This document shows, one piece after another, positions 35,708 through 51,538 of a stretch of DNA of 64,000 nucleotides. This DNA comes from Alphaproteobacteria bacterium (lineage in GTDB: Bacteria > Pseudomonadota > Alphaproteobacteria > Micropepsales > Micropepsaceae): assembly GCA_025924715.1 (NCBI GenBank), contig JAICHV010000016.1:1-64000 (forward strand), given 5' to 3'. The translations under genes and the position numbers were made by a program. Below the pieces are notes generated by a model. That model saw nothing but the letters and a program-made list of their open reading frames with translations, was not told the origin of the DNA and made no database searches. The first letter of the stretch is position 1, and every line of letters starts with the position of its first letter.

Positions 35708-36931
35708 ATGATCCGAAATTTGAAAAAGGCGGGGTTGCTGCTGGTTTTGACCACCCTTCCGGCATCGGCCCAGATCAATGCCGGCGAACAGAAGCCCGAG
35801 CCCAGCTTGCCTTTCACCATGACCCCGGTGGCGACGTTCAATTTGCCTTGGCGAGTCGCCTTCCTGCCCGATAGCCGCATGCTGGTGACCGAGAAAGTCG
35901 GTCCCATCTGGCTGGTGACGAAAGCGGGCCAGAAGATTCCCGTCGCCAATGTTCCTCCGGTTTATTACCAGGGCCAGAACGGCATGCTGGGGATTTTTCT
36001 CTCGCCGCATTATGCCAGCGACCGCAGCGTCTATCTGACCTATGCCGAGCCGGGCGATTATGGCGGGGGGCTTGTCTTGGCGCGCGCGAAGCTGACCGCC
36101 ACCGCGACCAGCGCCAGCCTGGATGGACTGACCGTGCTGTGGCGCCAGATGCCCAAAGGCAAAGGCGGTCAGGAAGGAGCCCAAGTGGCCTTTTCGCCGG
36201 ACGGCCAATATCTGTTTCTCACCGTGGGCGACCGTCAGCGCATGACACCGGCCCAAGATCCCAGCCAGCCGGAAGGCAAGATTCTGCGTCTGACCCTGGA
36301 CGGCAAGCCGGCACCGGGCAATCCGATGGCGGGAAAGACCGGCGACAAAACCATTCCCCTGATCGATCCGCCCGCAGACACCGAGGCGGCCAAAACTGCG
36401 CCGGTGGTCAGTACCTATACGTTTCCCGGTCCCAACCTGACGCCGGCCGAAACCTGGAGCAGCGGCCATCGCACGCCCTATGGCTTGGCCTTCGCGCCCG
36501 ACGGACGGCTGTGGGAAGTCGAGCATGGTCCGCGCGGCGGCGACGAGTTGAACCTGATCGAGCCGGGCAAGAATTACGGCTGGCCGCTGGTGTCCTATGC
36601 GGTGAACTATAACGGCGTTCCGATTCCAAGCCCGGACACGCGGCCCGACCTCACCAAGCCGGTGATCTATTGGACGCCGATCATCGCGCCCGGAAATCTG
36701 ATGTTCTACAAAGGCGCGATGTTTCCCCAGTGGCAAGGCTCCGCGCTGATGGGCGGGATGGCCACCCAGTCGCTCAGCCGCATCACTTTCGACGGCAAGG
36801 GCGGCGCCAAGCCGGCCGAGCGTTGGAATGTCGGCCATCGTATCCGCGATGTGGAGGTTGGCCCGGACGGGGCGCTATGGATGTTGGAAGATGCCAATCC
36901 AGGCGCGCTGTTCCGCGTGACGCCGAAATAG
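35708..36931 (+). CDS. PQQ-dependent sugar dehydrogenase (soluble, periplasmic)
   Basis: A 407-residue protein from the ATG at 35708 with a classical signal peptide (LLLVLTTLPASAQ, cleavage after ASA). The mature protein is a six-bladed propeller of the Asd/sorbosone-dehydrogenase type: LPWRVAFLPDSRMLVTEK, GQNGMLGIFLSPHY, catalytic-His region SSGHRTPYGLAFAPDGRLWE, HGPRGGDELNLIEPGKNYGWP and IRDVEVGPDGALWMLED. It oxidises an aldose with PQQ in the periplasm. No pqq biosynthesis genes are in view. It heads an exported oxidation module with the CHRD-like, PQQ-heme and cupin genes. Confidence 0.88.
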   Translation: MIRNLKKAGLLLVLTTLPASAQINAGEQKPEPSLPFTMTPVATFNLPWRVAFLPDSRMLVTEKVGPIWLVTKAGQKIPVANVPPVYYQGQNGMLGIFLSPHYASDRSVYLTYAEPGDYGGGLVLARAKLTATATSASLDGLTVLWRQMPKGKGGQEGAQVAFSPDGQYLFLTVGDRQRMTPAQDPSQPEGKILRLTLDGKPAPGNPMAGKTGDKTIPLIDPPADTEAAKTAPVVSTYTFPGPNLTPAETWSSGHRTPYGLAFAPDGRLWEVEHGPRGGDELNLIEPGKNYGWPLVSYAVNYNGVPIPSPDTRPDLTKPVIYWTPIIAPGNLMFYKGAMFPQWQGSALMGGMATQSLSRITFDGKGGAKPAERWNVGHRIRDVEVGPDGALWMLEDANPGALFRVTPK

Positions 36932-36997
36932 GAGAGCGAAACCGATAGGCTGCGGTGGCGCCGATCACCGGCATAAAAATTTGGGGAGGTTCGAGGG

Positions 36998-37549
36998 ATG
37001 TTGATGTACCGGATGGCCGTAGCGGCCGGCCTGACCTTCTTTGCCGGGCAAGCCATGGCCGCGCCGCAGGCCTATATGGTCAATCTGGGTCCGGTCGCCC
37101 GCACCAATGTCACCAAGGCGCTGGCGGTGGGCCGCGGCAGCGGCGATGTCATGCTGGACGGCAACAAGCTGACCATCAACGCCAAATTCAGCGGACTGGC
37201 GTCGCCGGCCACGGACGCCCATGTTTGCGCCGGCGTCGGCATCGGCACGCCGGGACCTTGCGACAGCGAGCTCAGCGTCACCAAGGCGAGTGAAGGCACG
37301 CTTACCGGCACAGTCACGCTCAACGCCCGCCAGATGGCGGCGCTGCCCGCCGGCCGGCTTTATATCCAGATCAACAGCCAGAAGGCGCCCGCGCCGGACG
37401 GAAATCTGTGGGGCTGGATCCTGGCGGCGCATGAGGAAGTCGGCCAGGACGTGCCGCAACAGGGTCACTGGTTCCTGCCGCAATATGACATGCCCAAAAG
37501 CGTCGAGCATGGCAGCACACATGAACTGAAATCCGATAAGAATTCGTGA
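36998..37549 (+). CDS. Exported CHRD-like domain protein
   Basis: A 183-residue protein with GGGGAGG eight bases before the ATG and a signal peptide (MAVAAGLTFFAGQAMA, cleavage before APQ). The mature part resembles a CHRD domain: a repeated beta pattern ending LPAGRLYIQINSQKAPAPDG. Two Cys (DAHVCAGVGI and GPCDSEL) may form a periplasmic disulfide. It lies between two PQQ enzymes and may be an accessory or substrate-binding partner. The function is unknown. Confidence 0.65.
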   Translation: MLMYRMAVAAGLTFFAGQAMAAPQAYMVNLGPVARTNVTKALAVGRGSGDVMLDGNKLTINAKFSGLASPATDAHVCAGVGIGTPGPCDSELSVTKASEGTLTGTVTLNARQMAALPAGRLYIQINSQKAPAPDGNLWGWILAAHEEVGQDVPQQGHWFLPQYDMPKSVEHGSTHELKSDKNS

Positions 37550-37563
37550 CGGGGAGACAGGAC

Positions 37564-39825
37564 ATGGCACGCCAAGGACGCAAGATCGCAGGGACCATCG
37601 CGCTGACCACCACCGCGGTTATCGCCTTATGGGCGACGGGCGGGTTTGGCCAGAACCTCAGTCCGGCACCTTTCACCGCAGCCCAGGTGGAATCCGGACG
37701 CGCGGCCTATGCCGCCAGCTGCATGAATTGTCACGGCGACAGTCTGGCGGGCACGGGCGACGCGCCGTCGATCGCGGGCCGCGCCTTCATGATCAGCTGG
37801 GGCGCGCGCACCACCAAGGATTTTTTTGAGGCCATCAAGGCGGGAATGCCGGTGGGCGCACCCGGCAGCCTGTCCGACCAGACCTATGCCGATATTGTCG
37901 CGTTTATTCTGCACGCCAACGGCGCCGCGGCCGGCGCCACGCCGCTCACCCCCGCCACGGCGGTGCGGATCAGCGCCGTCGCCAGCGGCACAGTCTCCGC
38001 CGATGTTGCGGGCGGGATCAAGCTGGCCCAGGCGGCGCCGGCGGAAGGAACGGATATTCAGGCCGCGGGCAACACCGCGGTGATCCGAGGGCCCAATGGA
38101 CAGCCGCTGGTGTCGCGCGCCGCAGGCGCGGGGGGCGGATTTCGCGCCAACACCGCTCTGGGCCTGGTCAAGGAAGGCCATATCGAGAACTACCATCCGG
38201 TCACGGACGCGATGCTGGCCAATCCCTCGCCCGACGATTGGATCATGTATCGCGGCAATTATGCCGGCTGGAGCTACAGCCCGCTGAACCAGATCACCGC
38301 CGCCAATGTCGGGCAACTCCAGCTCAAATGGACCATCGCCCTGAATGATGGCGGCACCAATGAGACCACGCCGCTGGTGCATGACGGCATTCTCTATGTC
38401 GTGTCGGCCGGCAATACGGTGCAGGCCTTCAATGCCGTCACCGGCGAAGTCTTGTGGCAGAACAATATCGGGCCGGCGCCGCGCAGCCTGGATCCCGGCG
38501 GCTCGAGCGACGAGACCCGCAGCATCGCACTTTATAATGACAAGGTGATCGTGCCAACGCCGCAGGGCAAGCTTTACGGCCTGGATGCACGCACCGGCAA
38601 GATCGTCTGGCAGAGCTGGATTTCCGATCCTGCCAAACCGGATGAGGGCCAGCACGGCAATACCGGCGGGGTGATCGTCGCGCATGGCAAGGCGATTGTC
38701 GGCATGGTCAATTGCGGACGGATTCCGCAAACGGTGCATTGCTATATCAGCGCCTATGACGCCAATACCGGCCAGCGGGCGTGGAAGTTCACCACCGTGG
38801 CAACGTCCGGCACCCCGGGCGGTGACACTTGGGGCAAGCTGCCCGACAACCAGCGCGCCGGCGGCGAAACCTGGATCGCCGGCTCCTATGATCCGGAATT
38901 GAACACGACCTATTGGGGCACTGCCCAGGCCAAGCCATGGCGGCGCGATCTGCGCGGTTCGGGCGATGGCGCCACCCTGTTTTCCAATTCGACCCTGGCG
39001 CTGGATGCCGATACCGGCAAGCTCAAATGGTATTTCAGCCACGCCCCGGGCGAGACCTTCGACCTGGACGAAGTGTTCGAGCGCATCCTGATCGACCATG
39101 GCAGCCAGAAAACGGTGATGACCGCGGGCAAGGCCGGCATTCTGTGGAAGCTGGACCGCGTCACCGGCAAATATCTGGACTCGCGCCAGATGGTTTTCCA
39201 GAACGTCTTCGTCAAGATCGATCCCGTCACCGGCACCCCCACCTATCGCAAGGACGTGATCGACCAAAAGTCCGATCAATGGCTGCCCTCCTGTCCCGGT
39301 CCGGAAGGCGGCCACAATTGGCAGGCGGCCAGCTATCACCAGCCCGACGATGAGATAATTTTTCCCCTCAGCCAGACCTGCGTGATGATGCAGGGCTCCG
39401 GCGCCCAGAAATTTTTCGAAATGCCGGGCACCAGCGGCAATATGGGCAGACTGTCGGCTTATGAAACCAATACCATGAAGCCGCTATGGAGCCTGCAACA
39501 GCGTGCGCCTTTTCTGACCGGCGTGGTGTCGACCGCCGGCAATGTCGCCTTTGTCGGGGATTTCGATCGCATCTTCCACGCCTTTGACACCAAGACCGGC
39601 CGGCAATTGTGGAAGACGCGGCTTGGCACCACGGTGCAAGGCTATGTCGCGTCCTTCGCGGTCGACGGCAAACAATATATTGCCGTGATGACCGGCCTGG
39701 GCGGCGGCAGTCCGGAAGAAAAGCCCACCTTCATGCTATCCGATGAAGTCAGCCGTCCGGCCCATGGCACGGCGATTTATGTGTTCGGCCTGCCGGACAC
39801 CAATCTGCAACAGGCGTCCAAATGA
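37564..39825 (+). CDS. PQQ-dependent dehydrogenase with N-terminal cytochrome c domain
   Basis: A 753-residue exported quinohemoprotein from the ATG at 37564 (GGGGAGACAGG upstream; a GTG at 37546 is less likely). After the signal peptide comes a cytochrome c domain (about 30-130) with heme site CMNCH. A type-II alcohol-dehydrogenase-like eight-bladed propeller follows from about 195, with catalytic-Asp region GSGDGATLFSNS and Trp-docking motifs (GKIVWQSW, GKLKWYFS, GRQLWKTR). Most quinohemoprotein alcohol dehydrogenases carry heme c at the C-terminus; here it is N-terminal. Where these enzymes usually have a vicinal Cys pair there appears to be Ser-Ser (GGSSDETRS). The substrate is unknown. 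Confidence 0.85.
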   Translation: MARQGRKIAGTIALTTTAVIALWATGGFGQNLSPAPFTAAQVESGRAAYAASCMNCHGDSLAGTGDAPSIAGRAFMISWGARTTKDFFEAIKAGMPVGAPGSLSDQTYADIVAFILHANGAAAGATPLTPATAVRISAVASGTVSADVAGGIKLAQAAPAEGTDIQAAGNTAVIRGPNGQPLVSRAAGAGGGFRANTALGLVKEGHIENYHPVTDAMLANPSPDDWIMYRGNYAGWSYSPLNQITAANVGQLQLKWTIALNDGGTNETTPLVHDGILYVVSAGNTVQAFNAVTGEVLWQNNIGPAPRSLDPGGSSDETRSIALYNDKVIVPTPQGKLYGLDARTGKIVWQSWISDPAKPDEGQHGNTGGVIVAHGKAIVGMVNCGRIPQTVHCYISAYDANTGQRAWKFTTVATSGTPGGDTWGKLPDNQRAGGETWIAGSYDPELNTTYWGTAQAKPWRRDLRGSGDGATLFSNSTLALDADTGKLKWYFSHAPGETFDLDEVFERILIDHGSQKTVMTAGKAGILWKLDRVTGKYLDSRQMVFQNVFVKIDPVTGTPTYRKDVIDQKSDQWLPSCPGPEGGHNWQAASYHQPDDEIIFPLSQTCVMMQGSGAQKFFEMPGTSGNMGRLSAYETNTMKPLWSLQQRAPFLTGVVSTAGNVAFVGDFDRIFHAFDTKTGRQLWKTRLGTTVQGYVASFAVDGKQYIAVMTGLGGGSPEEKPTFMLSDEVSRPAHGTAIYVFGLPDTNLQQASK

Positions 39826-39836
39826 AAGAGGAAATC

Positions 39837-40220
39837 ATGCGCAAATCTCTCGCCGCTTTATGCCTTCTGGGCTTGTGTCTGCCGGCTTTTGCCCAAGCCC
39901 CCGCACCGGCGCCGCCTGCCCAACAATTCGATGTGCCGACGGCTAAGCCGCAAACCGTGATGATCCTGACCCGCGATTTCGCCCCCGGCCAAACCGCCGG
40001 CCGCCATATCCATCACGGCGTGGAGATGACCTTGGTGATCCGCGGAAGCCTGGAAATGCTGGTCGACGGGCAGCCGCCGCATGTCTATCGGGCGGGGGAA
40101 AGCTTCATCGTGCCCCGCGACGTTCCCCATGATGCCAAGAATGTCGGCACCGTGCCCACCACCATCGCGGTGACTTATGTAATCGACAAAGGCAGCGCGG
40201 CGCGAATCCCGGTGCCCTGA
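39837..40220 (+). CDS. Periplasmic cupin domain protein
   Basis: A 127-residue protein from the ATG at 39837; AAGAGGA upstream and a clean signal peptide (SLAALCLLGLCLPAFAQA) favour this over the ATG at 39822 that overlaps the previous stop. The cupin fold is seen as GRHIHHGVEMTLVIRGSLEML (metal-binding His-His-Glu) and GESFIVPRDVPHDAKNVG (second-motif His). It could be a small metal-dependent enzyme or sensor acting with the PQQ dehydrogenases. It ends the module and is followed by a strong terminator. Confidence 0.82.
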   Translation: MRKSLAALCLLGLCLPAFAQAPAPAPPAQQFDVPTAKPQTVMILTRDFAPGQTAGRHIHHGVEMTLVIRGSLEMLVDGQPPHVYRAGESFIVPRDVPHDAKNVGTVPTTIAVTYVIDKGSAARIPVP

Positions 40221-40239
40221 CGGCAACGGGCTTGTAACG

Positions 40240-40273
40240 AAAAAGCGCCGCGGATCGCTCCGCGGTGCTTTTT
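40240..40273 (+). terminator. Intrinsic terminator after the cupin gene
   Basis: A 15-bp stem AAAAAGCGCCGCGGA/TCCGCGGTGCTTTTT (40240-40254 and 40259-40273) with a TCGC loop and one G-T wobble. It is flanked by an A-tract and a T-tract, so it can work in both directions. It closes the 34241-40220 module. Confidence 0.9.
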
Positions 40274-40542
40274 GTTTATGGCTGCCGCATTACGTGTTTG
40301 TGGCGCCACCCGACCGGCAGACGGCTGCGATCCGGGCGTGCGACTGCAACGATAATCCGGATACGGATAATGTTCAGGCCGTTGCTTCGCCGCAATGCTT
40401 CTCATGCTCGCCGCGTGGCAAGATGATGGTTGCCGGCGCCGTGGTTGACTAGCCGGCGAGGCTTTCTTTATTTATGGCTGCCGCCCGTGCCGGGGGGCAT
40501 TTTCACAGGGCCGCCAAGGCGCCGCGCCGATCAAGGAACGAT
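40274..40542. other. Gene-free spacer between the PQQ module and the membrane protein gene
   Basis: These 269 bp contain no convincing gene or RNA. A 14-bp direct repeat TTTATGGCTGCCGC occurs at 40275-40288 and 40471-40484. AAGGAA before 40543 is the ribosome site of the next gene. Confidence 0.5.
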
Positions 40543-42186
40543 ATGAGCCCCTCATCAGGATCGCAGGCGCTTGGCCATCGGCCTCACGACAAGCGCATGC
40601 TTGCCTTGAGCGCGCTGGCCGGTTTCGGCCTTGCCATTGCGCTTATCGGAAGGCTGGTATTTTCCGGCTATTCCATTCTGGACGATCACGATGTGGTGAG
40701 CTGGCTGGGGCCAAATCATCGCCTGGCATTCTCGTCGATATGGCACGTGCTGATGTCCACCGAAATCGGCGATTCTGTCGGCCGCTTTCGCCCGGTGATG
40801 TATGGGCTGATGGTTTTCGAAGATTGGCTTTGGGGGCCGCATCCTTCCGGCTTTCACGTGGTGGCGGTGCTGTGGTTCGCGATCTTCCTGTGGGGGGTCG
40901 CCTGGATCGCCTTTCGCAGCATCGGTGTCTTGGCCGGCTGCGCCGTATTGTTTCTGGTCGTCAACGGGCGCTTCTGGTCGAACATCTTCACCCATTCGGT
41001 GATGGTGTCGGAGCAGCCCGCGCTGCTCGGGCTGGGCTTAGGCATTTTCGGCTATGGGCTTGCGAGTTCCTGGTTCCTGAAAGGCGGTCGGGGCAGGTTT
41101 GATACCGCGGTGTTGCTGGTCAGCCTTGGGGCTCTGATATGCGCCGGCGCAAAAGAGAATTTCCAGCCCCCCGTGGCGTTCAGCATTCTGCTGCTGCTGG
41201 CCGCCTGGAGAATGAAGGCAATCAGGGGCTGGAGTTTGGCCGGCGCGATTGTTTTGGATCTTCTTGGTGTTGCGGTTTGCCTGCGCGTCATCCTCCCCAA
41301 TCTGGGCCAGGAGGGAAGTCTGCTTTTTCGGCTTTGGGCGGTTTATCACTCGCGTCTCTTCATCTATGTGGCCGTGGCAGTGGGCGGCGGGATCGCCTCG
41401 CTGGTCTTCGGCCGCCGGGAGAGGCGCAAGCGCGACGACTGGGATGCCCGCGCCTGGGTGGTGCTGGGATTTTTCCTGCTGGGCGCCGGACTGTATCTGG
41501 CATGGGAGCTGTTTTTCTATGACGGCCGTATGCCTTATGGCTTTGACGGGCTGATGCCCTATGGCCAGCGCTATGATTTTCCCGGCTTGATGATTTATCC
41601 GGTGCTTGCCGGCTCTTTGTGTTTCACCGTTTTACAGCTGCGAAAACGTCTGCCTTGGGCGGTGCGGCAGTTCAGCCCCTTCGCGCTGCAGCTCTGCTTT
41701 GCCCTTCTGATCGTCAATCTCGGCACCTTTTATTATGCGCAAGGGCGGCTGCTTCCGGTTATCTCGGCCGTCGAGACCAGCAACAGAAACACCCAGAAAA
41801 TGGAAGTTGACTTGCGGTCCTCCAAGATCTTGGCGGACCGCCATCCCGATTGGCCGATCTTTGTGGTCGCGGTTGTGCCGATGGATTATGAAGCCGCGGT
41901 GTCGGCCGCGAGCTGGTTCCGCTTTTATGGCATAGCCAATCCTATCAGCCTGGTGGTCGGTGTCGCGCCGCGAGACATCACCTCTGACTCTTACCGGGGC
42001 CTTGTCCGGGCCATGGAGGAAATCAGCGCCGGCGGCGACAAGGCGCGCGGCTATGAACCGGCAACACCCGCCATGGTGGCCGGGGCGCAGGCGCAAGGAC
42101 ATTGCTATGTCGTCAATTTCCAGGATGTTCACAGCCCCTGCACAAAACTGACCTACCGGCCCGATCAGTACTTTCCCGAACATTGA
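40543..42186 (+). CDS. Polytopic membrane protein, glycosyltransferase-like
   Basis: A 547-residue integral membrane protein from the ATG at 40543. About 10-12 hydrophobic helices are followed by a soluble C-terminal segment of about 130 residues. After the first helix comes GYSILDDHDVVSWLG, an acidic loop positioned like the catalytic loop of GT-C transferases, then RFRPVMYGLMVFEDWLWG. No family can be assigned with certainty; a sugar transferase or polysaccharide-related membrane protein is the best guess. It is not in an obvious operon. Confidence 0.6.
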   Translation: MSPSSGSQALGHRPHDKRMLALSALAGFGLAIALIGRLVFSGYSILDDHDVVSWLGPNHRLAFSSIWHVLMSTEIGDSVGRFRPVMYGLMVFEDWLWGPHPSGFHVVAVLWFAIFLWGVAWIAFRSIGVLAGCAVLFLVVNGRFWSNIFTHSVMVSEQPALLGLGLGIFGYGLASSWFLKGGRGRFDTAVLLVSLGALICAGAKENFQPPVAFSILLLLAAWRMKAIRGWSLAGAIVLDLLGVAVCLRVILPNLGQEGSLLFRLWAVYHSRLFIYVAVAVGGGIASLVFGRRERRKRDDWDARAWVVLGFFLLGAGLYLAWELFFYDGRMPYGFDGLMPYGQRYDFPGLMIYPVLAGSLCFTVLQLRKRLPWAVRQFSPFALQLCFALLIVNLGTFYYAQGRLLPVISAVETSNRNTQKMEVDLRSSKILADRHPDWPIFVVAVVPMDYEAAVSAASWFRFYGIANPISLVVGVAPRDITSDSYRGLVRAMEEISAGGDKARGYEPATPAMVAGAQAQGHCYVVNFQDVHSPCTKLTYRPDQYFPEH

Positions 42187-42301
42187 AACCCGTGAATCGG
42201 TGGCGCCCGCGGCCCGAAGGCCGCCGAACGCAGCGATTTCGCCCCCGACGCGTTGCCAGCCCATAAGTCCCGCCCGGCGCCCGCCGGCGCAAGGAGGCCG
42301 T

Positions 42302-42820
42302 ATGGACCAGCTATTCATCGCGATTTTCGGGATCAAAGACCATCTGACCACGGCGCAGGAGAGCGCCCGGGCGGTGCTGATGTTTTCCTATGGTCTGGTG
42401 CTGCTGCGGTTGGGCGGCGCGCGCGTATTCGGACGCTGGTCCGCGCTCGATATCGTGGTCTCGATCATGATCGGCTCCGCGCTGGCCCGCGCCATGACCG
42501 GCGGTGCGCCACTGGTGGGCACGATGGTCGCCGCTGCCGTCTTGACCGGGCTGCACGTGGTGCTGTCGCATTGGGTCGCCCGCAGCGACGCTGTGGCCAA
42601 TGTGGTGGAAGGAAAATCCGTTATCCTGATCGACCACGGACGCATCGATCACGCCATGCGCAGGCGCAAGATGATCTCGCAGGCCGATCTGTGCGAGGCC
42701 CTGCGCCAGCAGGGCATAGACGGAGAAGCCCATGTCGGCAACGTCAAGGTTATGACCCTGGAACCCAATGGCAAGCTCAGTGTGATCAAGATCGATCCGT
42801 GCAAGCACGACCACAATTGA
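42302..42820 (+). CDS. DUF421 (YetF-like) membrane protein
   Basis: A 172-residue protein from the ATG at 42302 with AAGGAGG upstream. Two or three N-terminal membrane helices (VLMFSYGLVLLRLGG, DIVVSIMIGSALARA, GTMVAAAVLTGLHVVL) precede a YetF-type cytoplasmic domain with GKSVILIDHGRID, MISQADLCEALRQQGI and MTLEPNGKLSVIK. Family members are small membrane proteins of unclear role, some stress or sporulation associated. The next gene starts 44 bp later on the same strand. Confidence 0.83.
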   Translation: MDQLFIAIFGIKDHLTTAQESARAVLMFSYGLVLLRLGGARVFGRWSALDIVVSIMIGSALARAMTGGAPLVGTMVAAAVLTGLHVVLSHWVARSDAVANVVEGKSVILIDHGRIDHAMRRRKMISQADLCEALRQQGIDGEAHVGNVKVMTLEPNGKLSVIKIDPCKHDHN

Positions 42821-42864
42821 TTCGCATGGACGAAGCTTTTTGAGCCTCGGAGCGTTGACGACCC

Positions 42865-43265
42865 ATGGGAAGCCTGAAGATCACCTCCGCGCGCGTGGTA
42901 AATCTTGAAACCACCTTGGACGCCGTCCCGGTGGAAACACCGGCCGGGCCGGTGCAATGGGCGATCGTGACTATCGATTACACGCTGGCCGGGTTGGCGC
43001 CGACCGTGGCGATTCGCGTTCCCATGGCGTGGGAGCCGGATCAGTCACCCGAGCAGCGCAATGCCGCCGCCTTGCGTTCTGCCCGGCAATTGATCGACCA
43101 TGCCTGCAAGGCGTTCGGCACGACTTCAGACGAACCCGCCGAGGGCCCCGCCAAGGACGAAGTCGCCAAGGCCATCGAAAGCGCGCTGCCGCCATCGCTG
43201 GAAGGCCTCACCCAAGAGCTGGGCTTGGCTGCGCCGGCAAAAACCGGTCGGCCGCGCAACAAATC

Positions 43266-43269
<4 letters not shown>
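42865..43269 (+). CDS. Hypothetical protein
   Basis: A 134-residue soluble protein with no recognised family. It has a beta-rich N-terminal half (ITSARVVNLE, WAIVTIDYTLAG), a helical Ala-rich stretch around ALRSARQLIDHACKAFG, an acidic/Ala/Pro linker and a basic tail (KTGRPRNKS). It follows the DUF421 gene by 44 bp and overlaps the convergent glgX1 stop by four bases. Consistent coding and compact spacing argue that it is real. Confidence 0.6.
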
Positions 43270-49368
<6,099 letters not shown>

Positions 49369-49384
49369 GGCGTCCTCCTTTCCC

Positions 49385-51538
49385 TTAAGGCTGGTACTCC
49401 AGCATGACCGTGGCAAGGGGCGGAAGGGTTAAAGTGAGGCGCCCCTGCGCCGCCTCCCCTGCGCCAAAATTGCCAACGCCGCTGCCACCATATTGTTGCG
49501 CATCGCTGTTCAAGATCTCCTGCCAGCGGCCGTTATGGGGCACCGGCACATGGTAAAGGGGGCGCGGCACCGGCGTCATATTGGCCACGACCAGCACCGG
49601 ATTGGCCCCCGGCGCATGGCGCAGCCAGGCAAAGACGGCATTGGCCTGGTCGTCCACCACCGCCCAGGAAAAGCCTTCGCCTTCACAGTCGCGGGCGTGC
49701 AATGCGGGTTTGGCCCGGTATAAGCGGTTGAGGTCGCGCACCAATGTACGAATTCCGACATGTGCGGGCGCATCCAGCAGCTCCCAATCCAGGGCGCGGT
49801 TTTCATTCCATTCCCGCCGCTGGGCGAATTCCTGGCCCATGAACAGCAGCTTCTTGCCCGGATAGCCCCACATGAAACCGTAATAGGCCCGCAGATTGGC
49901 GAATTTCTGCCATTCGTCGCCCGACATCTTGGTCAGCAGCGAACCCTTGCCGTGCACCACTTCGTCATGGCTCAGGGCCAAGATGAAATTCTCGCTAAAG
50001 GCGTAAAGCAATCCGAAAGTGATGTCCTGATGATGATGGCGCCGATGCACGCTGTCGCGCGCCATATAGCGCAGCGTGTCATGCATGAAGCCCATATTCC
50101 ATTTGAAGCCGAAGCCCAGGCCGCCGTCATGCACCGGCCGCGTCACTCCAGGCCAAGACGTGGATTCTTCCGCCACCGTGAAAAAGCCGGGATGGCTGGC
50201 ATAGGCCGCGCGGTTGGTGGCGCGCAGGAAAGCCGCCGCCTCCCAATTTTCGCGCCCGCCTTGCGGGTTGGGCACCCATTCGCCGGGCTTGCGCGAATAA
50301 TCGCGGTACAGCATCGAAGCCACCGCATCGACGCGAAGGCCATCGACATGATAGCGCTCGGCCCAGAACAGGGCATTGTTGAGCAGGAAGGATGCCACCT
50401 CGCGGCGGCCGAAATTGTAGATCGCGGTGTTCCAATCGGGATGGAAACCCTGGCGCGGATCATCATGCTCGTACAAGGCCGTACCGTCGAAACGGGCAAG
50501 GCCATGGGCGTCGGTCGGAAAATGCGCCGGCACCCAATCGATCAGTACACCGATCCCGGCGCGGTGGGCGCCATCGATGAAACGGGCAAACCCTTCGGGC
50601 GCCCCGAAGCGCGACGTCGGCGCGAACAATCCGGTGGTCTGATAGCCCCAACTGGGATCATAGGGATGCTCGCTGATGGGAAGAAATTCGATATGGGTGA
50701 AGCCCATATCCACGACATACGGGATCAACCGCTCCGCCAGATGGTCCCAATCCAGATACCAGCCATCCGCATCGCGCTGCCAGGAGCCGGCATGGACTTC
50801 ATAGATGCTGATGGGCTGACGGCGCGGATCGGCGGCGGCCCAGTGATCCCGATGCGCCGCATCGCCCCAGGCATGATCGGGCGGCGCGGTGGTCAGCGAG
50901 GCTGTCTTCGGACGCAATTCGCTATAGAAGGCGAAAGGGTCGGCCTTGAGCGGCAGGACTTCACCCTTGGGGCCGCGGATTTCGAATTTGTAGGCGCGAT
51001 AGGCGCCGATATCGGGAATGAAAATCTCCCAAACCCCGATATCGGCACGCCGGCGCATCTGGTGACGGCTGGCGTCCCAGTCGTTGAAGTCCCCCACCAC
51101 CGAGACATGGCTGGCATTGGGCGCCCAGACCGCGAAATGCACGCCGTCCGCGCCTTGGTGGTGGATGAGATGGGCGCCCAGCTTGTCGTAAAGCCGCAGA
51201 TGGGTGCCTTCCGCCATCAGGAAATCGTCGACCGGCCCCAACACCGGCCCAAAACTATAGGCATCGGTGATCCACCACCGTGCGCCATGCGCCTCGGCAC
51301 GATATTTCAAGGGTTGGGGCAGGCCGGCGATGGTGCCTTCGAACAAGCCGCGCGCATCGATCCGCGCCAGCGTGCCGAGCGCGCGGCCGGCTAGGTCATG
51401 CGCCTCTACGGTCTCTGCGCCCGGGATCAGCACACGGGCGCAGGTGCCTTTGGGTCCGGCATGCGGCCCCAGCAGGGAAAAGGGATCACCATGACGGCCG
51501 GCCAGCAGCGCCTCGATGGCGGCAGGCTCAGGCTTCAC
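49385..51538 (-). CDS. glgB: 1,4-alpha-glucan branching enzyme
   Basis: A 717-residue GH13 branching enzyme. I place the start at the GTG at 51538, which overlaps the glgP stop (GTGA). An N1 and a CBM48 domain ([20 protein letters not shown]) precede the barrel, with nucleophile Asp in [12 protein letters not shown], acid Glu in [12 protein letters not shown] and [12 protein letters not shown]. The C-terminal all-beta domain is present, so the length is typical. It creates alpha-1,6 branches in glycogen. 16 bp separate it from glgC. Confidence 0.95.
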   Translation of the reverse strand: MKPEPAAIEALLAGRHGDPFSLLGPHAGPKGTCARVLIPGAETVEAHDLAGRALGTLARIDARGLFEGTIAGLPQPLKYRAEAHGARWWITDAYSFGPVLGPVDDFLMAEGTHLRLYDKLGAHLIHHQGADGVHFAVWAPNASHVSVVGDFNDWDASRHQMRRRADIGVWEIFIPDIGAYRAYKFEIRGPKGEVLPLKADPFAFYSELRPKTASLTTAPPDHAWGDAAHRDHWAAADPRRQPISIYEVHAGSWQRDADGWYLDWDHLAERLIPYVVDMGFTHIEFLPISEHPYDPSWGYQTTGLFAPTSRFGAPEGFARFIDGAHRAGIGVLIDWVPAHFPTDAHGLARFDGTALYEHDDPRQGFHPDWNTAIYNFGRREVASFLLNNALFWAERYHVDGLRVDAVASMLYRDYSRKPGEWVPNPQGGRENWEAAAFLRATNRAAYASHPGFFTVAEESTSWPGVTRPVHDGGLGFGFKWNMGFMHDTLRYMARDSVHRRHHHQDITFGLLYAFSENFILALSHDEVVHGKGSLLTKMSGDEWQKFANLRAYYGFMWGYPGKKLLFMGQEFAQRREWNENRALDWELLDAPAHVGIRTLVRDLNRLYRAKPALHARDCEGEGFSWAVVDDQANAVFAWLRHAPGANPVLVVANMTPVPRPLYHVPVPHNGRWQEILNSDAQQYGGSGVGNFGAGEAAQGRLTLTLPPLATVMLEYQP

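Noticed and set aside
40275-40484. 14-bp direct repeat TTTATGGCTGCCGC
   Set aside because: Two copies only, 196 bp apart, no associated mobile element or target-site structure; likely chance or remnant.
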